64,000 nt of DNA from an uncultured Christensenellaceae bacterium (GTDB lineage Bacteria > Bacillota > Clostridia > Christensenellales > Borkfalkiaceae), in assembly GCA_910587005.1 (NCBI GenBank), contig CAJULB010000002.1, forward strand, positions 186,001-250,000, read 5' to 3'. Both the position numbers and the translations under genes were made by a program. The notes below the pieces were generated by a model. The model searched no databases and was not told where the DNA came from. It was given only the letters and a program-made list of their open reading frames with translations. This document shows positions 36,101-44,575 of this stretch, in pieces (the stretch's first letter is position 1; each line of letters opens with the position of its first letter).

Positions 36101-37872
36101 CCTTTCCTGCCGATATATTCAGGATAGCCGTTGCCCACGTTGCCGAAAAGCCACTCGTCTTCGTTCCAGCCGAGCTCGCCGGTAAGATATTCTTCGTTTA
36201 TATTGTTTAAATCATCGGTGCAGTTGAGTTGGAGCGCGGGAGAAGACTCTATATTTTCGCCGCCGCCTGCGTTCAAGCCGCCGCAGATTTTACCCGCAAC
36301 CTCGTAATTTGAACCGCCGTAAGCCGAGGCGTGCACAGCCGAAAGCGAGAAGCAGCCGCTTACTATGCTGTCGCGCTCGACGTAGCCCGCGATACCGCCC
36401 GCATACGCATAAGCGTGCTGAGTAAGTCCCTGTACGGGAGTTATATCGTTATAAGCGTTAACCTCGCCGAGCGAGTAGCAGTTTTTAACCGAGCTGAAAG
36501 GGCTCATTGTTCCCGCGATGCCGCCCGCGCGCATTGCGCCCGCAACCGTGCCGTACGAACGGCTGTTTGCGATATACGACGCGGTGTTTTCTTTCATAGC
36601 GTAAACGTAACCGACTATACCGCCCGCAGAATATACGTAACCCGACTGGCCTTCCAAATCTACTTCCGAAGTACAGCCGACAACAGAGGAAACTGCGCGC
36701 TGTGTATCGGAATTATACGCCGATTGAAGGAAGCCGACAACTCCGCCCATATGTCCGTAGTATATATCGTCCGCGTCCATTGTTATACTGCCGTTCACGT
36801 GGCAGTTTTCTACTTCCACGCCTATGCCCGCGCCCACGACGCCGCCCGCCGCAACGGTGCTGTTGTAGACGTTAGCGTTTATATTAATGGTAAAGTTTTC
36901 CAGCGTAAGGTCGTAAATTCTTGCAGGACCTGCCGTGGTTGCCGAAGCCATACCGAAAAGCCCTATGTAGGGCATAAACACCTTAGTGAACTCTGCCTGT
37001 TCGATAATTGTATCGCTTATGTAATAATTGTAAATTTTGTGGCCGTTTCCGTTAAAGTCGCCGCAGAACGTCGCAACCGACGTGGTTGTGTCGCCGATAA
37101 TGAAAAGCTGTTCGCCTTCCATATCTATATCCGCGTTGAGCTTGTAATAAGCCATAGCGTAACGCCCGTTATAGAAGCTGGAATTTACATAGTCCGCCAT
37201 TACGTAAAGGTCAATGGGCCTTTCAATCAGATAGGGGTCTTTTTTAATGCCCTTACCGCCGTTGGGTCTGTTTAAAAACGGTTCTTCAAGCGTAAGCCCC
37301 GTAACCTTAACGGTGGTTTTTCTTGTAACGGTAAACGTGTACACGCCGTCTACGGGAGTAACTACCGTGGTGTTTGCAAGCACGTCGAATTTGGAATTGC
37401 GGTCGTAATAAACGCTGACGTCCAGCGTAAACGAAACCCGCGTACCCGAAACAACGTCTTCGATAGAAGTAAGCTCCTTGCCCGTTTCCGCGTCGCGGTA
37501 GGCAATTCTCCACTGTTCCTTGTCAAAAGTAACGTCAAACGCGTTGATTGCATAAACGCCCGAAACCGAAACTTCGGTATTGCGCGACATTTTAAACGAA
37601 TAAACACCATCCAAATCGGGATACTCGTCCTCGCCGTTGATAAGCACGACAGGGTCGCCCGTAACACGGTTTTCGTCCACGGCGCAGGTAAATTTAACTT
37701 CGTATCCTTCCTTTACTTTGGCGCCGCTTTGAATTTCTCCGAAATCGAAAGTAACGCCCTTGATAGCGCTGTAAGTAAGCGTGTAATACTTGGGGCCGGC
37801 GCAAGCGGCAGCCGCAAGGACTAAACACGCCAGGCACAAAACCGAAAGTATTGTTACTATGAATTTCCTCAT
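33121..37872 (-). CDS. Giant surface lipoprotein with GLUG-type beta-helix and repeated beta-barrel-like modules (1583 aa)
   Basis: Signal peptide with lipobox LAAAAC (Cys24). Two Ig-like/InlB-type modules come first (about 30-195). A region of about 205-560 follows with GLUG-like repeats (IYDLTLENFTININANVYNS, AAGGVVGAGIGVEVENCHVN, AGGIAGYVERDSIVSGC), which indicates a right-handed beta-helix. Residues from about 700 to 1580 consist of about ten repeats of 80-90 aa with the pattern GTYxAxDGSSIxLDG...GxxxIN, for example GTWEKSATTHVEFTFDGKSE and FRGTYTAADGSSIMLDGLSS, small lipocalin-like beta-barrels often seen in Clostridia surface proteins. No catalytic motif was found. The gene has its own promoter (38011-38039). 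Probably an adhesin or polymer-binding protein. The C-terminus is free, with no sortase signal. Confidence 0.8.
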   Translation of the reverse strand: MRKFIVTILSVLCLACLVLAAAACAGPKYYTLTYSAIKGVTFDFGEIQSGAKVKEGYEVKFTCAVDENRVTGDPVVLINGEDEYPDLDGVYSFKMSRNTEVSVSGVYAINAFDVTFDKEQWRIAYRDAETGKELTSIEDVVSGTRVSFTLDVSVYYDRNSKFDVLANTTVVTPVDGVYTFTVTRKTTVKVTGLTLEEPFLNRPNGGKGIKKDPYLIERPIDLYVMADYVNSSFYNGRYAMAYYKLNADIDMEGEQLFIIGDTTTSVATFCGDFNGNGHKIYNYYISDTIIEQAEFTKVFMPYIGLFGMASATTAGPARIYDLTLENFTININANVYNSTVAAGGVVGAGIGVEVENCHVNGSITMDADDIYYGHMGGVVGFLQSAYNSDTQRAVSSVVGCTSEVDLEGQSGYVYSAGGIVGYVYAMKENTASYIANSRSYGTVAGAMRAGGIAGTMSPFSSVKNCYSLGEVNAYNDITPVQGLTQHAYAYAGGIAGYVERDSIVSGCFSLSAVHASAYGGSNYEVAGKICGGLNAGGGENIESSPALQLNCTDDLNNINEEYLTGELGWNEDEWLFGNVGNGYPEYIGRKGEKTVNVNIKYVINGVVVGAPVEKTLSAEAYRPISDWYKNGLDEFVTNSTGDRSYGYYFDEARTQKVPRGYVLTGAEELYCGFADYSEVSGVYYLRTQEQGSGAYIQLNNDGTLFYRNNGLNLTTSYIYDGKELTLYSCPAFTETEISNNADGSQTTNRYYTCGKGKLNGNVLELVNNVSYKESAPLRAVKEAEGFLYGEYYSTNNNECVFNTDGTGTFNGAPIDIFTVTGNTVTINGIITGTINAAARTITINGTRYTAYDPFKGTWEKSATTHVEFTFDGKSEWVYTYYSYIDGVKTVLQRDSGTYTFDGTDTLTLNGGSIIANNTLASMDENGFIRLQATDLTFYKPNSFTGKWRYFYKNEAIELTLNGVGKDGYGTGSIYYETILSDVDITYHVQNVQGVDYIYLFLEDTVMGILHYDVNDFTLKGMIYSYAEDEMLNVHNVYDLEGKVIATYPDIVSFCLYDDFGGLWVTPEWGIIEFNGYGSYNLKSIVIKEENNSNLTLAVSGSVRMDEGVGTYRLDNSTMTGSLVYDGSTYQIAYNANDDSITVQGGVMFKIYRPDSLRGIQLKGADGKTYAFDGASKLAGGGNVTVSDGSSSSNHKYTISGSTISIAGVGAITVSGEKYLLGGLPLTVANNFTGEWLVGGTLDALEIGEIGASNTAQGKYLGESVTFSYNIAVDRNMGSDYLSFEYKNRTYYIFAMLVTDAETSQIIGYELTISTSVNMLEGTSVNCIGKDVATDGFRGTYTAADGSSIMLDGLSSAVYSNGTIVLKDGNGATEGYSYSVNGFGMPVYTAGTDDDGKILRYVLTAAAADEEGAYTGNGKSFKAVRTDILYMRTATDIFGDKYTFNGIGTVVCGNKEYGYVIDKQDEYNLVFKLTLTDGAGKQYKAEFDYGSTNYEFRFTDELTGITVTEGKVEYRFVCAGCLTRTDNSAEDAVTVNYTYVIDSYDKNTKTYVLSATDADGQPYVVMLDISNEEEYKLTIAKKTA

Positions 37873-38010
37873 TTTCTACTCCTGTCAGACCGTTCTGTAA
37901 ATTATCTTATGGTTATCGCATACGCCGCGCGCGGGAAAGAGTTTTCTCCGCCCGTGTTTTCAGGGCGTTTTCCGCATTTTGCGCAAATGTATCATTATAC
38001 AGTCTAAATC

Positions 38011-38039
38011 ATTATACAATAAGTCAAATAAAAATTCAA
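38011..38039 (-). promoter_or_regulatory. Promoter of the 1583-aa lipoprotein gene
   Basis: On the minus strand TTGAAT (38034-38039) and TATAAT (38011-38016) are separated by 17 bp. A second TATAAT (37994-37999) lies 17 bp further downstream inside a direct repeat TCATTATACA (37992-38001 and 38009-38018), so there may be tandem start sites. The leader to the ATG is about 130 nt and contains GC-rich segments. Confidence 0.75.
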
Positions 38040-38322
38040 CTGATTTATTTATAAATTTACTGCCAAATTTATATATTTTTTGTGAAATTTTTCAGACAAA
38101 TTAATGTGCAAAACTGACATTTTTGCACCTGCAACGCCCGTTTTATACAACATTTTTTAAATTTTTGTCCGATAATTTGAATTTTTAACACTTTAAGTTA
38201 TGTCTTTACAAAAAACCGATAAAAACCCCGTTTCAAGCCCCGCCGCAGATTTTATGCATATAAAAATGAATAAGATTATAAATTCACAAAAAACGCAATT
38301 CGGCCACACCGCTTCCGCGCAC
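38040..38322. other. Non-coding stretch between the promoter at 38011 and the glgP remnant
   Basis: Very AT-rich up to about 38210, then mixed. I see no ORF with a ribosome binding site, no RNA gene and no repeat other than the hairpin next to the remnant (38323-38348). Confidence 0.4.
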
Positions 38323-38348
38323 AAAAAAGCCCCGCCTTACGGCAGAGC
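38323..38348 (-). terminator. Terminator downstream of the glgP remnant
   Basis: On the minus strand GCTCTGCC-GTAA-GGCGGGGC (38329-38348) forms an 8-bp stem with two G-T pairs and is followed by a T6 run. The equivalent position behind the intact glgP (44568-44583) has lost this pairing. Confidence 0.75.
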
Positions 38349-38510
38349 TTTGAATTAAAGATATTTTTAAAAGATTAAATTCCCCAGATGAGAGTTGCGT
38401 ATTCGGTTACGGTTCGGTCGGACGATAAATAGGCGGAGCCTGCCACGTTTGCAAGCTGTTTTGCCGCAAACGCGTTTTTATCGGAAAAGTCGCAGTTGAT
38501 TTTTAAAAGC
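38341..38510. repeat. 170-nt direct repeat, copy 1 (glgP 3' end)
   Basis: Identical to 44576-44745 except at 38426 and 38478. Identity falls at once to roughly two thirds beyond 38510. The repeat covers the last 45 codons of glgP plus 34 nt of downstream sequence. Confidence 0.93.
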
Positions 38511-38755
38511 GCGTTTACATACTCGTCTAAATCGCATAATACGAAATAGTTATCTGGCTTGTGCCAGCTTGCGCCGTTTAAAAGGCTTTCGTAAAGCTCC
38601 TTAAACCAGCCCGTGCCTCCGTCGGAAAAGGTTCCGTCAACAAGACTTTCAACCGCGTAACTATGCTTTTCAGCGTAAGCTTCCGGCTTGTACCCCTCCT
38701 TTTTCAGCCTATCTATTTCATCGGCTTCCGCGCCGAAAATATAGTTGTTTTGCAA
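38375..38755 (-). pseudogene. glgP: Truncated glycogen phosphorylase (C-terminal fragment)
   Basis: 126 residues that match the C-terminus of the intact glgP product (44610-46844), from NNYIFGAEADEI to the shared ending TVTEYATLIWGI. A full GlgP has about 740-800 aa, and the catalytic and PLP-binding parts are missing. The open frame begins only at a TTG, with a stop about 18 codons upstream and no ribosome binding site, so it is a remnant rather than a gene. The last 45 codons are almost identical to the intact copy while the rest is about 65% identical, so this fragment is an older paralogue whose 3' end has been homogenised. It has kept a terminator. It lies downstream of the pst-pho operon. 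Confidence 0.88.
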
Positions 38756-38871
38756 GCCCGCGCGCTTGCCGATTAAGGCGGTCTGATTGTCATTGATTTA
38801 AGTGCCGTTTTCCGAAAAAATCGTACACTTATAAAAGCCTATCACGGCTTACGAATTTTGCGTAACAAAAC

Positions 38872-38899
38872 AAAACTTACGCCCTTTCCGTAAGCTTTT
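38872..38899 (-). terminator. Terminator of the pst-pho operon
   Basis: On the minus strand AAAAGCTTACG and CGTAAGTTTT pair around a 7-nt loop (one unpaired base), followed by TTTTGTTTTG. Confidence 0.8.
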
Positions 38900-38915
38900 G
38901 TCGAAAAGCGACTTT

Positions 38916-40265
38916 CTAAAATTCAACGGTAAACTTACTGCCCTCGCCAAGCGTGCTTTCGACGCTTATTTTCCATCCCGACTTTTGGCATATCTTTTTG
39001 GCAACGGCAAGCCCCAAACCAAAGCCGCCGTTTTTACCGTTGTGCGATTTGTCAACCGTGAAAAAACGTGAAAATACTTTGCTCATATTTTCTTCCGCAA
39101 TGCCTATTCCCGTATCTTCAACAGTCAAGCCTTGATAGTTAAGCGTAACCGTTATACTGCCGCCGTCCTTATTGTATTTAATGGCGTTTCGCACGAGATT
39201 TCCGAAGATTTCGCTTAATCGTTCGTGTCTGCTCATTACGATTACGTTATCGTCTATTTTTTCCGTTATCGTAATATTCCTTTTGTCCGCTTCGGGTTTC
39301 AATGCGGCAATCGTTTCTTTTGCAAGCGCGGAAAAGTCCACTTCGTAAGGGGGTAAATCGTCATTGTCGATTTCGCTGTAATTGATGATACAGGCAATCA
39401 AATTTGTAAGGCGTTCGCTCTGCGTGAGTATTGTTTTATACGCTGTTTTCGTTTGGCTTTCGCTCATACCGCCCGCCTGTAACAATTCGGCGTAGCCGTG
39501 AATAGATGTGAGCGGCGTATTCATCTCGTGCGTTACGTTAGAAATAAATTCGTCCTTTGAAACACGCGCTTTTTCCACAAGCTCTTTTTCCGATTGTATC
39601 TCGCTCATTTGCCTTTGAATGTTGCGATTGCGCTCGTTGAGAATATCGGCTACGGGTTTGAGTTCGGAATATTTGCTCGTAACTTGCGGATTGTTTGCGG
39701 CGTCGCTTGCAAGTTTTTTTACGGGCGTTAAGATAAAGTGCGTTGAAACAAAGGCTATGACGGCGCACAATACGATTGCCAAGATGAAGAAATACAGTAA
39801 TATAGGCAACGATTTTGCGAAGATATTCCAATCGGTATCGGTAAATATAGCAATCCGCACCAAAAATTGTCCGTCGAAGTTTTTGCAAAAGTACACCATA
39901 TTTTTACCGAGCGTAGAACTGCCGCGCACGGCAAAGCCTTCTCCGTCGAAAATAGCGTCTTTTATTTCCGCTCTGTCGGAATGATTTTCCAAATCGTCAT
40001 CGGCAATGCTGTCGGCAAGTACGTTGCCTTGTGCGTCCATAAACGTAACTCTTGCGCCGTTCAATTTTTCCGAAAAGGCGGCGGCACTTTGTTCGTTCAA
40101 ATCTTCCAAAGTTAAGCTATCGTCAAAGCCGTTCATATAAACGCGCAAATATTCTTTGCTGTTATCTACGGACGATTTATAATAAACCTGCGTTGCCGCA
40201 AAAGAAAAGACAAAAAGACAGGCAAACGTAATTCCGAGCGATAAAATCCAAATGCGCCATTTCAT
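38916..40265 (-). CDS. phoR: PhoR-type phosphate-responsive sensor histidine kinase
   Basis: A 449-aa membrane kinase. It has transmembrane helix 1 (about 5-27), an extracytoplasmic sensor region (about 28-150), helix 2 (about 153-177), a HAMP-like linker, a HisKA domain with NVTHEMNTPLTSIHGY (phosphorylated His246), and a HATPase_c domain with N-box RNAIKYN, G1 VEDTGIGI, F-box and GFGLGLAVAKKI. It overlaps phoB by four bases and is the last gene of the pst operon. The linkage to pst genes argues for phosphate control. The sensor lacks a clear PAS domain that many PhoR proteins carry between HAMP and HisKA. Confidence 0.9.
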   Translation of the reverse strand: MKWRIWILSLGITFACLFVFSFAATQVYYKSSVDNSKEYLRVYMNGFDDSLTLEDLNEQSAAAFSEKLNGARVTFMDAQGNVLADSIADDDLENHSDRAEIKDAIFDGEGFAVRGSSTLGKNMVYFCKNFDGQFLVRIAIFTDTDWNIFAKSLPILLYFFILAIVLCAVIAFVSTHFILTPVKKLASDAANNPQVTSKYSELKPVADILNERNRNIQRQMSEIQSEKELVEKARVSKDEFISNVTHEMNTPLTSIHGYAELLQAGGMSESQTKTAYKTILTQSERLTNLIACIINYSEIDNDDLPPYEVDFSALAKETIAALKPEADKRNITITEKIDDNVIVMSRHERLSEIFGNLVRNAIKYNKDGGSITVTLNYQGLTVEDTGIGIAEENMSKVFSRFFTVDKSHNGKNGGFGLGLAVAKKICQKSGWKISVESTLGEGSKFTVEF

Positions 40266-40903
40266 AATTTGTACCCCACACCGAATACCGTTTCAATCTT
40301 TACGCCGAGCTTGCGAAGACGGGCAACGTGATTATCGAGCGTTCGCGTTTCGCCTACGTCGTAACCCCAAACTTCGGTTAAAAGTTTTTCACGGGATAAA
40401 ACTTTACCATGATTTTCCATAAAATATTTTAACAGCTCAAATTCTTTATGGTTGAGTGATACTTCTTTTCCGTCGATTTCACAGACGAAAGTTTCCAAGT
40501 TAAGCGTAACATTACCAACCGACAAAACGCTTTGTCGCTGTTTTCCGCGCAATCTTGCGTTTACTCTTGCCGTAAGTTCCAATACGGAAAAAGGCTTTGC
40601 GATATAATCGTCCGCACCCAAATTCAAACCGTTTACTTTATCTTCTTCTTTTGAAAGTGCGGAAAGCATTATGCAACTTACGGACGGATATTTTTCTTTT
40701 ATGTATTTGAGCGCGTCGAGTCCGCTTCCGTCGGGCAACATTATGTCGAGTAGCGCAACGTCCGGCTGTTCCTTGTTCAGAGCGTCGATAAAAGATTTTA
40801 AGGTCGAAAATGCCTTAAATTCCAATCCGTTCATTTCGAGCGCAACTTTTATAAGTCCGCAAATGCTTGTATCGTCCTCTAAAATAAATACTTTGCCTTT
40901 CAT
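40262..40903 (-). CDS. phoB: PhoB/PhoP-type response regulator
   Basis: A 213-aa OmpR-family regulator: receiver domain with Asp10/Asp11, phospho-acceptor Asp53 (LLDIMLPDGSG) and Lys at KPF, then a winged-helix DNA-binding domain (about 120-213) with LNHKEFELLKYFMEN and the TRTLDNHVARLRK recognition helix region. It is encoded with phoR (4-nt overlap) and follows pstB after 83 nt. In that gap a TATAAT hexamer (40921-40926, minus strand) might support a second promoter, with no good -35. Confidence 0.92.
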   Translation of the reverse strand: MKGKVFILEDDTSICGLIKVALEMNGLEFKAFSTLKSFIDALNKEQPDVALLDIMLPDGSGLDALKYIKEKYPSVSCIMLSALSKEEDKVNGLNLGADDYIAKPFSVLELTARVNARLRGKQRQSVLSVGNVTLNLETFVCEIDGKEVSLNHKEFELLKYFMENHGKVLSREKLLTEVWGYDVGETRTLDNHVARLRKLGVKIETVFGVGYKL

Positions 40904-40986
40904 AAAATCACCTTACCAATATTATATCATTTTACATCTGATAAATAAAGTGTTGAGAATATGCTACTTGTAATAAAAGCGTAAAA

Positions 40987-41778
40987 TCACCCGAAACGTC
41001 CGTTGATATAATCGTCTGTTTTTTTGTTCTGCGGATGAGCAAACAACTTTTTCGTTTCGTCCATTTCAATCATTTCGCCCAAAAGGAAGTACGCTGTATA
41101 ATCGGCAATTCTGAAAGCCTGCTGCATATTGTGCGTTACCATAATAATGGTCATATTCTTTTTGAGTTCCATACATAATTCTTCGATTTTACCCGTCGAT
41201 ATGGGATCGAGCGCACTCGTCGGTTCGTCCATTAAAAGAATTTGCGGCTCAACGGACAGCGCACGGGCAATACAGAGCCTTTGCTGTTGACCGCCCGAAA
41301 GACCGAGCGCGGATTTATTTAATCTGTCTTTTACTTCGTCCCACATAGCCGCGCCTTTGAGCGAGCTTTCGACTATTCCGTCCAATTCGCTTTTAGAGCG
41401 TATTCCGAACGTGCGCGGACCGTATGCGATATTATCGTAAACACTCATAGCAAGCGGATTTGGACGCTGAAACACCATACCCACGTTTTTCCGAAGACGG
41501 GATAAATCTGTTTTCCTTGCGTAAACATCGGTGTTGCCGATTTTGATTTCGCCCGTGATTTTACAGCCTTCGATTAAATCGTTCATTCGGTTAAGCGATT
41601 TTATGAGCGTGGATTTACCGCAACCCGACGGTCCGATTAAAGCGGTAAGTTTATTTTTCGGAAAATCCATATAAATGCTTTTAAGCGCATGGAACGAGCC
41701 GTAGTATAAATTCATTTCCTTGACCGAAACGGCAATATCGCCGCTCAAATCAAATTGCTCTATAATGTGTTTTTTCAT
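40987..41778 (-). CDS. pstB: Phosphate ABC transporter ATPase PstB
   Basis: A 263-aa ATPase of the high-affinity phosphate importer. It has Walker A GPSGCGKST, Q-loop VFQRPNPLAMSVYDNIAYGPR, signature LSGGQQQR, Walker B ILLMDEPTSALDPIST and H-loop VTHN. This is the standard PstB signature and length. It overlaps the permease gene by four bases (ATGA). Confidence 0.97.
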   Translation of the reverse strand: MKKHIIEQFDLSGDIAVSVKEMNLYYGSFHALKSIYMDFPKNKLTALIGPSGCGKSTLIKSLNRMNDLIEGCKITGEIKIGNTDVYARKTDLSRLRKNVGMVFQRPNPLAMSVYDNIAYGPRTFGIRSKSELDGIVESSLKGAAMWDEVKDRLNKSALGLSGGQQQRLCIARALSVEPQILLMDEPTSALDPISTGKIEELCMELKKNMTIIMVTHNMQQAFRIADYTAYFLLGEMIEMDETKKLFAHPQNKKTDDYINGRFG

Positions 41779-43556
41779 ATCTTTTTTCTCCGATTAAATA
41801 ACCATTCCACAAGTGAAACGAGTAAGTTAAGTATGATGACGAATATAAGCAATATGCTTGCCGTAGCGTAGGCTTCGTTTACTTGCAAGCCGTTACTCAT
41901 AAACTTCCATACGAGAACGGCGAAACTTGCCGCGCTATCACCGTAACCTTGCGGAATAAAAGTAGATGCCGAGCCCACCGTAAATATGAGAGCCGCGCTT
42001 TCGTTTACGATTCGCCCGATTGAAAGAATAATCGACGTTATAATTCCCGTAATTGCCTGCGGCAGAACGACGACGAAAATCGTCCGCAGTTTTCCCGCGC
42101 CGAGAGCGTAACTTGCTTCACGCATACTGTCGGGCACTTCCGATAAACTTTGTTCGGTGCTGCGTATAATCGTCGGCAAAATGATAAGAGCCAAAGTAAT
42201 ACCGCCCGCCCATAGAGAATAGCCCATATTCATACCGATTACAAAGAATACCATTCCGAACAGCCCGAATATTATCGACGGAATACCGGCAAGCGTATCA
42301 ACGAACAGGCGTATCACTTTAACGAAAATGCTTCCTTTCTTTGCATACTCGTTCAAAAAGATTGCCGCGCCTACACCGAGCGGCAAAGCAAGCAACAGCG
42401 CAAGACCTATAAGCATTGTAGTTGATACAAAAGCGGGCGCAAGCGTCGTGTGTGCGTTACCGCTTTCCCCGAACATAAAATCAATACTCAAATGCGGAAA
42501 GCCTTTTACGAAAACGAATATTACGATAAATGCGAGAACGAACGCAACCAGCAAAGAAATAACCCAAGAAACTATCCATAGCGCATCGCAAGCGCTACCC
42601 GTGCGACGATAGCTTTTTAACGTATCTTTCTGATCGCTTTCTCTCAATCTACGAGAGAAGAATTTATTGCCGCCCTTGCTGTCCTTTTTTACAGCCATAA
42701 GGCAAAGATTAAGTATGAGTATAAAGATAAGCAATACGAACCCGTCGGCAATAAGCGCAGACTGTTCGGACGGCGTTGCATAACCCCAATTCTGTACGAT
42801 ATTGCTTGTGAGCGTGGTAAACGGCACGAACGCACCGAACGGATAACCCGAACCGTTACCCACTATCATCTGAACAGCCATTGTTTCGCCGATTGCCCGA
42901 CCTATGCCGAGTATGATTGCCGATATAATTCCGCTCTTTGCGGCGGGCAGCAAAACTTTCCATACCGCTTGATTTTTTGAACAGCCGAGCGCAAGCGCGC
43001 CTTCGTAGTAGTGCATAGGTACTGCTTCCAAACTGTTTTTGGTTATGGAAGTTATTGTCGGTAATATCATAACCGAGAGAATAAGCGTACACGCCAAAAG
43101 TCCGAAACCCGCATTATTCGGGTGGAATATATCGACGAGTAGCGGCATTAAAAATTTATACCCGAACAGACCGTACACGATAGACGGAATACCCGCAAGC
43201 AAATTTACGATTTGCGTATATATCTTTTTCAGTCGTTTAGGGCAATAAAATACAAGCCAAATCGCCGTAAATATCGCAAGCGTGCCGCCGAGCAGAACGG
43301 CGCATACGGTTAGAAAGAACGTGCCGACAATCATTCGCCATATCCCGAAAGTTTCCGATTTTGCCGACCATTCAGAGCCGAAAATAAACTTGAAAAAACC
43401 TATATCACGAAAAGCGGGTATGCTTGCATAAAGCAAATAACCGATAATCGTAAACACGGCAAGAATGGAAAATGCCGCAAGGGCTATAAATATTGCCTTT
43501 GCGATATTTTCCTTTGAAAAAAACTTTGCCGTTTTAATCTTTGTAAGCGTAGTCAT
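41775..43556 (-). CDS. pstC-pstA: Fused phosphate permease PstC-PstA
   Basis: A single 593-aa polypeptide carrying both permease subunits that are usually separate. Residues 1 to about 300 are PstC-like (WRMIVGTFFLTVCAVLLGG, LLAGIPSIVYGLFG, EGALALGCSKNQAVWKVLLP, GIGRAIGETMAV). After a basic linker (about 300-335) comes PstA (about 335-593), with LFVDTLAGIPSIIFGLFGMVFF, EASYALGAGKLRTIFVVVLP and SIGRIVNESAALIFT. Both halves have complete EAA loops and about six helices. The frame is continuous and no internal ribosome binding site was seen. It starts one base after the pstS stop, so the order is pstS-pstCA-pstB. The fusion fixes a 1:1 ratio of the two subunits. Confidence 0.93.
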   Translation of the reverse strand: MTTLTKIKTAKFFSKENIAKAIFIALAAFSILAVFTIIGYLLYASIPAFRDIGFFKFIFGSEWSAKSETFGIWRMIVGTFFLTVCAVLLGGTLAIFTAIWLVFYCPKRLKKIYTQIVNLLAGIPSIVYGLFGYKFLMPLLVDIFHPNNAGFGLLACTLILSVMILPTITSITKNSLEAVPMHYYEGALALGCSKNQAVWKVLLPAAKSGIISAIILGIGRAIGETMAVQMIVGNGSGYPFGAFVPFTTLTSNIVQNWGYATPSEQSALIADGFVLLIFILILNLCLMAVKKDSKGGNKFFSRRLRESDQKDTLKSYRRTGSACDALWIVSWVISLLVAFVLAFIVIFVFVKGFPHLSIDFMFGESGNAHTTLAPAFVSTTMLIGLALLLALPLGVGAAIFLNEYAKKGSIFVKVIRLFVDTLAGIPSIIFGLFGMVFFVIGMNMGYSLWAGGITLALIILPTIIRSTEQSLSEVPDSMREASYALGAGKLRTIFVVVLPQAITGIITSIILSIGRIVNESAALIFTVGSASTFIPQGYGDSAASFAVLVWKFMSNGLQVNEAYATASILLIFVIILNLLVSLVEWLFNRRKKI

Positions 43557-43557
43557 A

Positions 43558-44370
43558 TCACTTTACCGAAATATAACCCGCGCCCGTTATAACCGTTTGA
43601 GCTTCCGCACTCATAATATAATCGTAAAAGCCTTGTGCCGCCGCCGACAGCGTTCCGTTTTCTTTGAGTACGATAACGAACGGACGTTGCAGAGCATAAG
43701 TGTTATTCATAATGTTTTCCACCGTGCAAGCAACACCGTCTAAACTTACCGCTTTAACCGTATCGTCCAGACTTCCGTAGGAAATATAACCTATACTGTT
43801 CGTCGCGGTTGCAATGGTTGTCTTTACGCCGCCCGTCGAAGTGATTTCTGATACGACTTTATCGCTCGTTCCCGACAAATATTTTTCTATTTTCATAAGG
43901 TCGTCGAACGCCTTGCGCGTGCCGCTTCCAGCTTCCCTTCCGATTGCCGCGGTAATGGAAGAGTTGGGGATTGACGTGCCGTTTTCGTAAAGAGCTTTTA
44001 CGTCCGCTTTGCTTACGTCCGTTATATCGCAACTCTTATTGACGATAAGCGCGATTCCGTCCATGCAGAGCGTATAACCTTTTACGCCCGTATCTTTTTC
44101 GGTCAAATCTCTTGAAGCCATACCGAAATCGTTTAATCCGTTTTGTACGTCTTTAATGCCCGTGCTCGAATCGGACTCATTGATTTTTATACGGATATCG
44201 TGCGTCTTTTCGTATTCCGCCGCAAGTTTTTCCATTATGGGTGTAACGGAAGACGAACCCGAAACGGTAATGCTTTCCTTTTTACTACCGCAACCGCCGA
44301 GCGCAGCCATAGAGCTACCGATTGCAGCTATGCACAATGCACTCATCAAAATTTTTGTCAGTTTTTTCAT
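43558..44370 (-). CDS. pstS: Phosphate-binding lipoprotein PstS
   Basis: A 270-aa periplasmic-type binding protein anchored as a lipoprotein (lipobox ALGGC, Cys27). The start at 44370 is chosen over the in-frame ATG at 44427 because AAGGAG precedes it at the right distance and the signal peptide starts there. Phosphate-site features: ITVSGSSSVTPIMEKLA (the GSST-type loop), SDSSTGIKDVQNG, and IGREAGSGTRKAFDDL. It captures phosphate for PstCA-PstB. A -10-like TATACT is at 44413-44418 with a weak -35. No clear tandem Pho box was found. Confidence 0.93.
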   Translation of the reverse strand: MKKLTKILMSALCIAAIGSSMAALGGCGSKKESITVSGSSSVTPIMEKLAAEYEKTHDIRIKINESDSSTGIKDVQNGLNDFGMASRDLTEKDTGVKGYTLCMDGIALIVNKSCDITDVSKADVKALYENGTSIPNSSITAAIGREAGSGTRKAFDDLMKIEKYLSGTSDKVVSEITSTGGVKTTIATATNSIGYISYGSLDDTVKAVSLDGVACTVENIMNNTYALQRPFVIVLKENGTLSAAAQGFYDYIMSAEAQTVITGAGYISVK

Positions 44371-44469
44371 TTTTTTGTTTCTCCTTGAATTTTTTATTTT
44401 TGTCGTTTGACAAGTATAGAATAGCAAGAAGAAGTAACAAAGTTAGTCAGTCAGTTGCAATAAATATGT

Positions 44470-44509
44470 AAAAAGAAACAGGACTTCGATTTGAAATCCT
44501 GTTCTTTTT
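44470..44509. terminator. Terminator between glgP and the pst operon
   Basis: Arms 44470-44487 and 44493-44509 pair with few mismatches around ACAGGA/TCCTGT, with A/T runs on both sides, so it can act in either direction. It is about 100 nt downstream of glgP and just upstream of the pst promoter region. Confidence 0.75.
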
Positions 44510-44575
44510 CATTGCTTGAAAGTGCAACTCTTATAAAATTTTTGTTTTTTAATCCCTATGAGAATTGCGCTTTAT

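Noticed and set aside
44371..44470. Pho box upstream of pstS
   Set aside because: No tandem TTAACA/CTTAAC-type repeats with 11-bp phasing; only a GACT repeat, which is not convincing.
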